Shown here in pieces: positions 51,271 through 58,743 of a DNA stretch of 64,000 bases. The notes under the pieces were generated by a model. That model was given only the letters and a program-made list of their open reading frames with translations, had not been told where the DNA came from and did no database searches. The translations under genes and the position numbers were made by a program. The DNA lies in contig NZ_CP067992.1 in the NCBI RefSeq assembly GCF_016658865.1, forward strand, positions 1,197,001 through 1,261,000. Direction: 5' to 3'. Every line of letters starts with the position of its first letter. The first letter of the stretch is position 1. The DNA comes from Streptococcus mitis (GTDB lineage Bacteria; Bacillota; Bacilli; Lactobacillales; Streptococcaceae).

Positions 51271-53742
51271 TTATTTTGCTTCTGTAAATACTTCTTTAAG
51301 ATAAGCGTCAAAAACTTCTTCATCTGAAATCGTGTCAGAGATGAAGCTGCCGTTGCTTGTGCGTTCTGACTGGTTCAAGTCTTGTAACCGACTTTCATAG
51401 ATTGTTCCTTTATTGGATTGAACAAGCAGAGTTTGGTCGTTTTCTTCCACTTCTGTACTAAAGAGATCACCAACGAAACCTTGCTCTGCAACTGCTCCTG
51501 CTAAGAAGACACGGTGTGGTTTGTTTTTCAACTCACGCAAGACTTGTAGTCCTCGTTTGGCACGGCTGGTTGCTGGAATTTCCTCAATGGAAACACGTTT
51601 CAAGCTTCCACGCTGAGTCAAGAGGTAGAAGGATGAGGTGTTACAGATAAAGGCGGATTGGAGGACATCATCTGCTTTCAGGTTCATAGCTTTGACACCT
51701 GCAGCCTTGGCACCAACAACCGGAACCTCTTCAATATTGAAACGAAGGGCATAACCATTTTGGCTAATCAAAAGAACATCATCTAGTTTAATCGGAGCCA
51801 CTGCTACAATCTGGTCTGTCTCGTCTTTAAGCTTAGCATACTTGACTGATTTAGATTTATAGGTTCGCCATGGAGAGAACTCTTTTCGTTCTACCCGTTT
51901 AATTTGACCGACCCGAGTAGCTGCAAAATAGGTTGTCGCATCATCGAACTGATCTACTACTTCAACATAAAGGATTTCTTCGTTAGTTTCAAAGTTTGTG
52001 ATGGTTTGGCTCAGATGCTCTCCGATATCCTTCCAGCGAATATCTGCCAATTCATGAATTGGTCGATAAATGACATTTCCAAGAGTCGTGAACATCAAAA
52101 GATGTTGGGTTGTCTTAGCAGATTGAACAAAGATGAGACGGTCATCATCACGTTTGCCAATTTCCTCCAGAGTGGAAGCCGCAAAAGAACGTGGACTGGT
52201 ACGCTTGATGTAACCTGCCTTGGTCACGCTGACGTAGGTATCTTCCTCGGCGATAAGACTAGCTGTATCAATTTCGATTACTTTCGCAGTGTCTTCTAAA
52301 GTGCTCAAACGTGGTGTCGCAAATTTCTTCTTGACCTCACGAAGTTCTTTCTTCATAAGATTGTACATAGTCCGTTCATCACCGATGATAGCCGCAAGCA
52401 TGGCAATCTTTTCACGAAGTTCTGCTTCTTCTTCCTGCAAGACAACCACGTCTGTATTGGTCAAACGGTAAAGTTGCAAGGTAACAATGGCCTCAGCCTG
52501 CTCTTCTGTAAAGTCATAGCTGACCTTGAGATTTTCCTTGGCGTCAGCCTTATTTTCGGAAGCACGGATAAGAGCAATGACTTCGTCCAAAATCGAAATC
52601 ACGCGAATCAAACCTTCCACGATATGGAGACGTTTCTCAGCCTTTTCCTTGTCAAAGCGTGAACGGGCCAGAATCACTTCACGACGGTGGGCGATGTAGC
52701 TAGACAGGATTGGTACAATTCCAACCTGACGAGGTGTGAAATTGTCAATCGCCACCATGTTAAAGTTGTAATTGATTTGTAGGTCGGTATATTTGAAAAG
52801 ATAGTTGAGAACAAGCTCCGTATTCGCGTCTTTCTTTAGTTCGATAGCAATGCGAAGACCGTCACGGTCAGACTCATCACGAACCTCAGCAATCCCAGCT
52901 ACCTTGTTATTAACACGAACATCATCGATTTTCTTAACCAGATTAGCCTTGTTGATTTCATAAGGAATCTCAGTGACAACGATTTGTTCCTTACCACCTT
53001 TTAGCTTTTCAATCTCAGTCTTGGAACGAACAACCACGCGCCCTTTTCCGGTTTCATAGGCCTTTTTAATTTCATCACGACCCTGGATAATCCCTCCAGT
53101 CGGGAAGTCTGGTCCAGGCAAGAATTCCATGAGCTTGTCCACCTTGGCTGTTGGGTGATCAATCATGTAAACCGTCGCATCAATGACCTCAGCTAAATTA
53201 TGCGGTGGAATATCTGTGGCATATCCAGCCGAAATCCCAGTCGAACCATTGACTAAAAGGTTTGGAAAGGCTGCTGGCAAAACAGTTGGTTCTTTCTCGG
53301 TATCGTCAAAGTTCCATGCAAAGGGAACTGTCTTTTTCTCGATATCTTGAAGAAGGTAGCCTGCAATTTCAGACAAACGTGCCTCAGTATAACGCATAGC
53401 CGCAGGCGGATCTCCATCCATAGAGCCGTTGTTACCGTGCATTTCGACCAAAATCTCACGATTCTTCCAATCCTGTGACATACGAACCATGGCATCATAG
53501 ATGGAGCTGTCACCATGCGGGTGGAAATTCCCCATGATGTTCCCGACAGACTTAGCAGACTTACGGTAGCTCTTGTCAAAGGTATTGCCATCCTTATTCA
53601 TCGAATAAAGGATACGACGCTGAACCGGCTTCAAACCATCACGAATGTCTGGCAAAGCCCGGTCTTGAATAATATACTTGGAGTAGCGACCAAAGCGCTC
53701 TCCCATGATGTCCTCAAGGGACATGTTTTGAATGTTAGACAT
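51271..53742 (-). CDS. parC: DNA topoisomerase IV subunit A
   Basis: An 823-aa type II topoisomerase subunit that cleaves and rejoins DNA to decatenate daughter chromosomes. The catalytic tyrosine is Tyr118 in AAMRYTEARLSE. The quinolone-resistance region reads GNFHPHGDSSIYDAM with Ser79 and Asp83, plus Lys137, all wild-type, so no classical fluoroquinolone-resistance change is seen here. The C-terminal beta-pinwheel has blades such as YVSVTKAGYIKRTSPRSF. The ATG at 53742 gives the usual family start, but no Shine-Dalgarno sequence precedes it. Confidence 0.97.
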   Translation of the reverse strand: MSNIQNMSLEDIMGERFGRYSKYIIQDRALPDIRDGLKPVQRRILYSMNKDGNTFDKSYRKSAKSVGNIMGNFHPHGDSSIYDAMVRMSQDWKNREILVEMHGNNGSMDGDPPAAMRYTEARLSEIAGYLLQDIEKKTVPFAWNFDDTEKEPTVLPAAFPNLLVNGSTGISAGYATDIPPHNLAEVIDATVYMIDHPTAKVDKLMEFLPGPDFPTGGIIQGRDEIKKAYETGKGRVVVRSKTEIEKLKGGKEQIVVTEIPYEINKANLVKKIDDVRVNNKVAGIAEVRDESDRDGLRIAIELKKDANTELVLNYLFKYTDLQINYNFNMVAIDNFTPRQVGIVPILSSYIAHRREVILARSRFDKEKAEKRLHIVEGLIRVISILDEVIALIRASENKADAKENLKVSYDFTEEQAEAIVTLQLYRLTNTDVVVLQEEEAELREKIAMLAAIIGDERTMYNLMKKELREVKKKFATPRLSTLEDTAKVIEIDTASLIAEEDTYVSVTKAGYIKRTSPRSFAASTLEEIGKRDDDRLIFVQSAKTTQHLLMFTTLGNVIYRPIHELADIRWKDIGEHLSQTITNFETNEEILYVEVVDQFDDATTYFAATRVGQIKRVERKEFSPWRTYKSKSVKYAKLKDETDQIVAVAPIKLDDVLLISQNGYALRFNIEEVPVVGAKAAGVKAMNLKADDVLQSAFICNTSSFYLLTQRGSLKRVSIEEIPATSRAKRGLQVLRELKNKPHRVFLAGAVAEQGFVGDLFSTEVEENDQTLLVQSNKGTIYESRLQDLNQSERTSNGSFISDTISDEEVFDAYLKEVFTEAK

Positions 53743-54006
53743 ATAGGATACAGAGCCCGTAAAATATCAAGTGAAAATAGAAAATTCTTGAAGTAAGCAA
53801 GCTCACAAGATAATTTATCTTTTTCACCTAGCATTTAGGGCGTGTTCAACTCCTTTCAAAGAATGTAGAGTAGGTTTTTATACAGTAAAAGATATTTTAC
53901 GGGAATTAGTCCCGTGTTCAGTTACTGTAAGGAACCAAACAATCCTTTCTGTAGTTTAAAGTTTTGAAAATTTTTATCAGGTTAAAACATTTTAGTTTAC
54001 TTAAAT
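53743..54006 (-). other. 264-nt region upstream of parC
   Basis: No gene is supported. The minus strand holds a 6-bp hairpin ACGGGA/TCCCGT (53899-53915). A good AAAGGAG at about 53850 precedes an ATG at 53834, whose 67-codon frame runs into parC in another frame. The long untranslated stretch and the missing ribosome site suggest that the parC leader is structured, or that the region marks the edge of the inserted cargo. Confidence 0.5.
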
Positions 54007-54507
54007 TTAGCTAGTAGGTACTTGTTCAACTTTTCTTTGTACAAAAAATAAATATATGGAAGGAAGAAATGAAATAACAACGGTCCCAATAAGCAAAGCA
54101 TTAAATACATTTTGATGTCCATGAAAGACTTCATTCCAATACATAGTATTAAGAAGATGGAAGACTAAACCAATTAAGTAGCAAAAGCTAATAACTATCA
54201 TCTTCCACCTTAATAGAGAATAGATAGAAGACAATCGAAGAGCATGGTAAATTACTGCTGTAATGAGCATTGGAAAACAAAAAGAGATTAGAAAGAAATA
54301 GAATCTTAAAACATCATCAAAAAGCTCTGTGCGATCTATTGAAATAAGCCAAATATTACACAAGGTTATAACAATCGGGAAAAATAATCCATACACCCTT
54401 TTATTTAACTTATTTCTTTTAAGAGCTAGAAATATAGAAGACACCAATACTAAAATTTGGACTCCTGGGAATCCCATGAAAAATAAAGCAAATACATAAT
54501 CTAGCAT
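54007..54507 (-). CDS. Membrane protein of unknown function (C-terminal member of the ANT(6)-like trio)
   Basis: A 166-aa protein with about five hydrophobic segments and a basic C-terminal tail (FFVQRKVEQVPTS). I do not recognise a family. It begins 1 nt after the stop of the nucleotidyltransferase gene, so it is almost surely co-translated with it. Its size and layout resemble the membrane protein on the other side of that gene, though clear sequence similarity is not visible by eye. AT-rich like the rest of the parC-proximal cargo. Confidence 0.65.
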   Translation of the reverse strand: MLDYVFALFFMGFPGVQILVLVSSIFLALKRNKLNKRVYGLFFPIVITLCNIWLISIDRTELFDDVLRFYFFLISFCFPMLITAVIYHALRLSSIYSLLRWKMIVISFCYLIGLVFHLLNTMYWNEVFHGHQNVFNALLIGTVVISFLPSIYLFFVQRKVEQVPTS

Positions 54508-54508
54508 A

Positions 54509-55357
54509 CTAGCTCAACCTTTCCTCAGCATACTCAATCATCTTCTCAGCTACTTCCTTATAATAGTCAAAGCCCATCTTTTGAGCAAGGATTTGAGCTT
54601 CTCTGTGGAAAAGGTCCATCGTAGCAAACAATGAATGAGTAAGTTTCTCTACACTTGAAAAATCCAGCAGATTTGAGAATTCCTTCTCTTTCTCAGCAGA
54701 CATATAGTTAAAGAGACACTTGTAGTTCTTGCCAACATCGACCGTTCCCTTATCTGCTGCCACTTGCCAAGCTAAGACCTTCAAGAGTTCTTGTTGACAA
54801 ATTCCGTAGAGATGGTCCGTGGCATAAATGACTTGCTTGCGACAGATACCCTTGACCACGTAGGCTGACACCCACCAAAATTCATTGCAGGCTTTTTTAA
54901 AATCCGTCTCACTAGCTGGATGTATCCAGAAACGCTGAGGACTGGGAGAATAGGATTCAAACAAGCCCTTATCATCTACTAAAACTGTGAAGCAAGCCTC
55001 GCTATCCACCCACTCGTTGATGTCTTCTTTAGGACAGAGGGTTAGATCAATGCGATTCCCATCTTCAAAAAGCATGAGATAAAGACGGCGATGTCCCAGA
55101 GTAACCTCTTGCTCAATGATACGTTTGCCAAACCGGTCCAACCAAGAAAGGTCTCTCGTCAGATTATCTAAATAGTCCACGACATAAACAACATCATAAT
55201 CTTGAAATTCATCTTTTGGTGCTTTTGTATCAGTCCGTGAACCAGACATGGCGACAGCCTCAACTTTTAGAGTTTGGGCAGTCTGTGAAATCAACCTCAG
55301 CATTTGCCCTTCACTTCTATATTGTCTGCACATATCTTTTATAGAGTTATTTTTCAT
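54509..55357 (-). CDS. ANT(6)/AadE-like nucleotidyltransferase
   Basis: A 282-aa protein of the streptomycin adenylyltransferase family. The nucleotidyltransferase core is MSGSRTDTKAPKDEFQDYDV, carrying the GSR...DxD pattern, with a third acidic residue in NRIDLTLCPKED. The remaining helical domain matches the family (WWVSAYVVKGICRKQ, ATDHLYGICQQELLKVLAWQ). Chromosomal homologues of this type exist in streptococci and need not give resistance. Here it is locked between two membrane protein genes: it starts within the end of one (11-nt overlap) and stops 1 nt before the other. Confidence 0.85.
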   Translation of the reverse strand: MKNNSIKDMCRQYRSEGQMLRLISQTAQTLKVEAVAMSGSRTDTKAPKDEFQDYDVVYVVDYLDNLTRDLSWLDRFGKRIIEQEVTLGHRRLYLMLFEDGNRIDLTLCPKEDINEWVDSEACFTVLVDDKGLFESYSPSPQRFWIHPASETDFKKACNEFWWVSAYVVKGICRKQVIYATDHLYGICQQELLKVLAWQVAADKGTVDVGKNYKCLFNYMSAEKEKEFSNLLDFSSVEKLTHSLFATMDLFHREAQILAQKMGFDYYKEVAEKMIEYAEERLS

Positions 55358-55925
55358 TGCCGTCTTGCTCCTCTTGTTTTTGGATGCCTCGTACTCTTTT
55401 CATCTCAAGTTCTCCTACTATCAATTGGATAGTCGAACTAATTCCTAAAACGATTAAAATAAAATAAAGTAAAGTAATATCGTTTTTATGGTATGTTTTA
55501 AAGATTCTCCATAATACAAAAGTATTTACTAATGAAAAGAGGAAAAGTAAACTGGCATTGAAGCGAAGTATTATAGCGAACTTACTCTTAAAATACCTAT
55601 AATGTTTTCCAATCCTATAAAGGGTATATAGTGAGAAAACAATCATCAAAGGGGTGAAAGCAAGTGCATAAAATATGATAAACCCTATTCCTGAGTATGG
55701 TTTACTTTCCATGGGTAGATCTAATAGACAGATACCAATAGTGAGGATGTTCAATATAAATAAGGATACTGTGCGAGCACACTCTTTTCTACCTTTACTG
55801 GTCATTAAGTCATATATAATTCCAAAAATAGCCAAGAGAACGAGGAAAAAAGGTATCATTAATAACGTAATCAATCCTGCACCTCCAATAGTTTTAGCGA
55901 TTGTTTCCCTAAAAAAGATAATCAT
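55347..55925 (-). CDS. Membrane protein of unknown function (first member of the ANT(6)-like trio)
   Basis: About 192 aa from the ATG at 55925, with four or five hydrophobic segments and a charged C-terminal tail (RVRGIQKQEEQDGNEK). The open frame extends to 55997, but those codons overlap the ruined 3' end of fic in another frame, so I exclude them. AAAGG lies unusually close to this ATG, so the start is uncertain. It overlaps the nucleotidyltransferase gene by 11 nt. No family recognised. Confidence 0.6.
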   Translation of the reverse strand: MIIFFRETIAKTIGGAGLITLLMIPFFLVLLAIFGIIYDLMTSKGRKECARTVSLFILNILTIGICLLDLPMESKPYSGIGFIIFYALAFTPLMIVFSLYTLYRIGKHYRYFKSKFAIILRFNASLLFLFSLVNTFVLWRIFKTYHKNDITLLYFILIVLGISSTIQLIVGELEMKRVRGIQKQEEQDGNEK

Positions 55926-55941
55926 CACCTTTACTTGAACT

Positions 55942-56553
55942 TTATAACTCCCCTGTCTGGTAAAGGCTGTACCCTTCGTAATAATATGAAGCATCACACC
56001 CTTAAAGAAACGGGCCTGAGTGAGGTCATCCGTCAGATTATCGAGGAGGAGATACTTGAGTTCTCCAGTCTACACTCCACTATGCTTCATGGCATTCAGG
56101 TATTCATCCTTATCAATGGCGTTCCAATCTACCACTTTCTCAGCTTCTGACGAAGCATACAATCTAGCCAAATCCGCATGGCACGTCCATTCCCCTCACG
56201 GAAAGGATGGCAATATTCATATCCGCGTACTTATCAATCACTTGATCAAAATTGTCATGAAGAAGTTTGTCAGTATACTGTAAGGATTGCTCTAAAAAAA
56301 TACGGGGAGCAAATTGAAAGTTATCCTTTGCACTATTGACATCACGGACCTTTCCAGCGAAATCATAGATGACCGAAAAGAGATAATGGTGAATAGCGGA
56401 CAGCCCTGAAAAAGTGCCAACTTCCATCTTGAACAAAGCTCCTGTCTGAAAAAGCAGGGCGGCTTGTTTTTTTGTCAGTTTTTCTTCTGCATCTGCCAAC
56501 TGGGCTGAGTTTGTAATGCCTAGTTTATTTTCCCATACCATGTTTGTTCCCAT
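55942..56553 (-). pseudogene. fic (Fic/DOC AMPylator domain) pseudogene
   Basis: The intact part (56164-56553) encodes a Fic N-terminal half with FSGLSAIHHYLFSVIYDFAGKVRDVNSAK then FQFAP. It leaves frame just before the catalytic motif: in the next frame the DNA reads HPFREGNGRAMRIWLDCMLR, the complete Fic HPFx(D/E)GNGR signature. A one-base loss in a CCC run (GCC-CAT to GCCAT) explains this. Further on are another frameshift, an in-frame TAG inside KHSGV-TGELKYLLLD, and a last frameshift before DASYYYEGYSLYQTGEL, which ends at a TAA at 55944-55942. Fic proteins transfer AMP to target proteins; this copy cannot make an active enzyme. Confidence 0.85.
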
Positions 56554-56633
56554 TTCTATTCTTTTAGAACTTCAAAACTTCGCCTTATGTTACAAAAGCT
56601 CGTCTATCTTTGAGGGACTTCTTCAGAAGAAAG

Positions 56634-57290
56634 CTACTTTTCCTCAGCTACTGCTTCTTGCTTGCTTTTCTTTGGTGTTAATTTTTTATAGCGACTACGG
56701 ATAGCGTTGAGATGGTCACGGAGATCGGCATACTGCTTTTTATCTGGATAAGAATAGGCGTTGATTGCAGTAAAATCCACAAGGAAGTCATAGATTTCTT
56801 GTAGTTTCGCACGAACTTCCTTATTTTGACTAGGTGCCTTTCCTTTTTGCTCAGCCAAGCGCTCCTTATAAGCTTTTTCAAACTGAGTCTGCTCCTTTGT
56901 CAAGGTTTCTACATGAGTTGTCAAATGCAGGGTTGAAAGGGCAGTTTGGTAGTCAGTATCTTTTAGTTCCTTGAGCAAATGGTTAATAGCTTCTGTCTCT
57001 TTTTCGTAGCTCATATTCGTTAGCCCAGCATAATTTTTGAAAAGTTTGCTGAGTTTGTCGTAAGCTTCCTTGCTACTTGCCTCTTTCACACGAGAGAAGG
57101 CCTTGACCAGACCAGTCAAGATAGAAAGCGCATCATCACGCTCACGATCAGACATTTCCAGACTAGCCACCGTTTGACTGGCCTTGGAACGGTGCAAAGC
57201 AGCTTGCAAAGTCTCAAGAAGTTTCTCCATATCCCTAAGCTTCGTTGCGTAAACCTGCTTAGACTTATTGGCTTTTGTAAAAGCCCTCAA
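56634..57290 (-). CDS. Conserved helical protein with no normal start codon
   Basis: About 218 aa from a TTG at 57290, almost entirely helical and charged, with a Lys-rich tail (KKLTPKKSKQEAVAEEK). The protein-like frame clearly continues upstream to about 57422 (reading IYGISSLDTKALENNEFFQL then SESRDEL) without ATG, GTG or TTG. The original N-terminus therefore seems to have lost its start codon or to use a rare one. AGGAG at about 57389-57393 would suit a start near 57380. I suspect a DUF6261-like family but am not sure. No function is known to me. It sits downstream of the palindrome cluster. Confidence 0.55.
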   Translation of the reverse strand: MRAFTKANKSKQVYATKLRDMEKLLETLQAALHRSKASQTVASLEMSDRERDDALSILTGLVKAFSRVKEASSKEAYDKLSKLFKNYAGLTNMSYEKETEAINHLLKELKDTDYQTALSTLHLTTHVETLTKEQTQFEKAYKERLAEQKGKAPSQNKEVRAKLQEIYDFLVDFTAINAYSYPDKKQYADLRDHLNAIRSRYKKLTPKKSKQEAVAEEK

Positions 57291-57400
57291 CTCGTCCCTG
57301 CTCTCAGATAGAAGTTGGAAGAATTCGTTGTTTTCTAAAGCTTTTGTATCTAAACTGCTAATTCCATAAATTTTTTTATCTGGATAATCTCCTAATTTTT

Positions 57401-57570
57401 TTATTTTAATGTACTTTTTACTTCATCCGATTCTCGGAAAAAGTTTTTTGCTCCTGCAAGAGCTCCTCCAAAAACAAAAGTTCGTCTTTTACTCAAAATA
57501 CACTCGTCCGATTTTCGGACAAATAGAATTTACCAAGAAAAGCCTTGTCCGAAGATCGAACGAGTGAAGT
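57401..57570. repeat. Cluster of palindromes (TCCGANNNTCGGA) between the S subunit and the helical-protein gene
   Basis: Three related palindromes: 57426-57438 (TCCGA TTC TCGGA), 57506-57520 (GTCCGA TTT TCGGAC) and 57547-57561 (GTCCGA AGA TCGAAC). The last two also form a larger inverted pair, 57503-57522 against 57545-57564, with 18 of 20 bases matching. A 31-codon open frame from a TTG at 57496 to 57401 (RRTFVFGGALAGAKNFFRES) lies here; I do not call it a gene. These may be operator sites for the gene downstream or an RNA hairpin ending the restriction transcript. Confidence 0.7.
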
Positions 57571-57582
57571 ATTAACAATTCT

Positions 57583-58743
57583 TTATAGATTTTCTAAAAA
57601 ATTACTAATAGTAAGAGCAATCTCTTGCTCGTGTCGAGCAATCTCTTGCTCGTAGCGTTGAATTGATTTTTTTACCATAACTTTCGAAAAGGCCTCTATA
57701 TATTTGTAATCTGGAATATCATCATCCTCTAAATAGGGTAATTTGATGACAATGTCATAAACATCAGATGCGTAAAAATTTTGAGAATAATCAAATTGCC
57801 CTCGAATAGCTTTTTCAATAATTGGGGCAATAAAAAGCAAAACCTCTTTTGATAATGAATTATCCGATCTTGCTAATACTGCAACATGATCATCAGCTCC
57901 ATAATTAAAATCCCGATAAAACACTTTTCCAAACATATCAATAGTTAAGCTGTTGGCAGGGAAAACTTTAATATCCGGATTTGAAATGTAACCTGATATT
58001 CCTTGCTTACCAACACCAGCTGTGACAAAGGGAAGACTACCTGGAATTCTTTGTGCTTCAATTAATCTCTTACCTCGATCAATAATGTCAAAAATTTTTG
58101 AAACAGAAATCTCTTTCCAATTTTTGAGAGGAAACTGATTAATCAGATTAATTTCTTCTCTACTCAATTCATAATCCGTAATATTTAATAGCTTTGCAAT
58201 TCCAGTTTTTTTATTTCGGATTTTATTTATTCGACTTTTTCCTTGCTTATTAATTACATCTAAATAATTTGGTGTAGTGTTTTTAACATAATTCGCCATA
58301 TACTCCCAATCTGGTTCTAAATCAGTATCAGACTTAACAGGAAGTTTAATAGTAACAGACTTAAGAATCTTACTATCGTATGAATTAGTTCCCCATCCGA
58401 AGGTTGAAAAAGCTTTCTTAATAGATGTTAATAGATAGGGATGAACACTCTTCAGATTAACTTCTTTATTTATCAAGGATAATATCTTTACCTTATCACC
58501 AGTAAAATATGGATCTTTTTGGTAAAAAAAGGTTGCTGTGTCCATTCCTAGACTTATTGTATTCGCATCATTAAGATATTTTTTAGGATAGCTGATATAA
58601 CCTTGTACTCCATTATTTTTCTCACTTCTCGTCACATATGGGTATTTCCCGTTAAAACTTGAGATAGTATTTGCATTAATTTTTGCTTTCGTTTCACTAA
58701 ATTCAAAAATTTGTGACATATGGAAATCTTTATATATCGTCAT
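57583..58743 (-). CDS. Restriction-modification specificity (S) subunit
   Basis: A 386-aa DNA-recognition subunit with two target-recognition halves (about residues 1-190 and 200-386). Each half carries a similar closing segment: ILKSVTIKLPVKSDTDLEPD then WEYM in the first, VYDIVIKLPYLEDDDIPDYK then YIEA in the second. The C-terminal coiled coil holds a tandem EQEIAR/HEQEIAL repeat encoded by a 21-bp duplication. It overlaps the nuclease-methyltransferase gene by 14 nt, so the two are coupled. There is no separate R gene, as expected for a BcgI-like Type IIB/IIG system. The recognition sequence is unknown. Confidence 0.85.
   Translation of the reverse strand: MTIYKDFHMSQIFEFSETKAKINANTISSFNGKYPYVTRSEKNNGVQGYISYPKKYLNDANTISLGMDTATFFYQKDPYFTGDKVKILSLINKEVNLKSVHPYLLTSIKKAFSTFGWGTNSYDSKILKSVTIKLPVKSDTDLEPDWEYMANYVKNTTPNYLDVINKQGKSRINKIRNKKTGIAKLLNITDYELSREEINLINQFPLKNWKEISVSKIFDIIDRGKRLIEAQRIPGSLPFVTAGVGKQGISGYISNPDIKVFPANSLTIDMFGKVFYRDFNYGADDHVAVLARSDNSLSKEVLLFIAPIIEKAIRGQFDYSQNFYASDVYDIVIKLPYLEDDDIPDYKYIEAFSKVMVKKSIQRYEQEIARHEQEIALTISNFLENL
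57615..57653. repeat. 21-bp tandem duplication inside the S subunit gene
   Basis: GAGCAATCTCTTGCTCGT occurs at 57615-57632 and again, identical, at 57636-57653: period 21 bp, hence seven codons. Each unit is itself partly palindromic (GAGCAA/TTGCTC). Confidence 0.9.

Noticed and set aside
51271..53742. Fluoroquinolone-resistant parC
   Set aside because: Ser79, Asp83 and Lys137 are all wild-type.
53631..53834. 67-codon frame crossing the parC start
   Set aside because: Half of it lies inside parC in another frame, and the only ribosome-like site is too far from its ATG. Kept as a possible upstream ORF, not as a gene.
54509..55357. Acquired streptomycin resistance gene
   Set aside because: The fold matches ANT(6), but the gene is built into a three-gene chromosomal unit and resistance cannot be inferred from family alone.
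55926..55997. N-terminal extension of the membrane protein gene at 55347
   Set aside because: These codons are the 3' end of the fic pseudogene (DASYYYEGYSLYQTGEL) read in another frame.
57401..57496. 31-codon frame in the palindrome cluster with a GGALAGA motif
   Set aside because: TTG start without a good ribosome site, and it overlaps repeats. Too little support.
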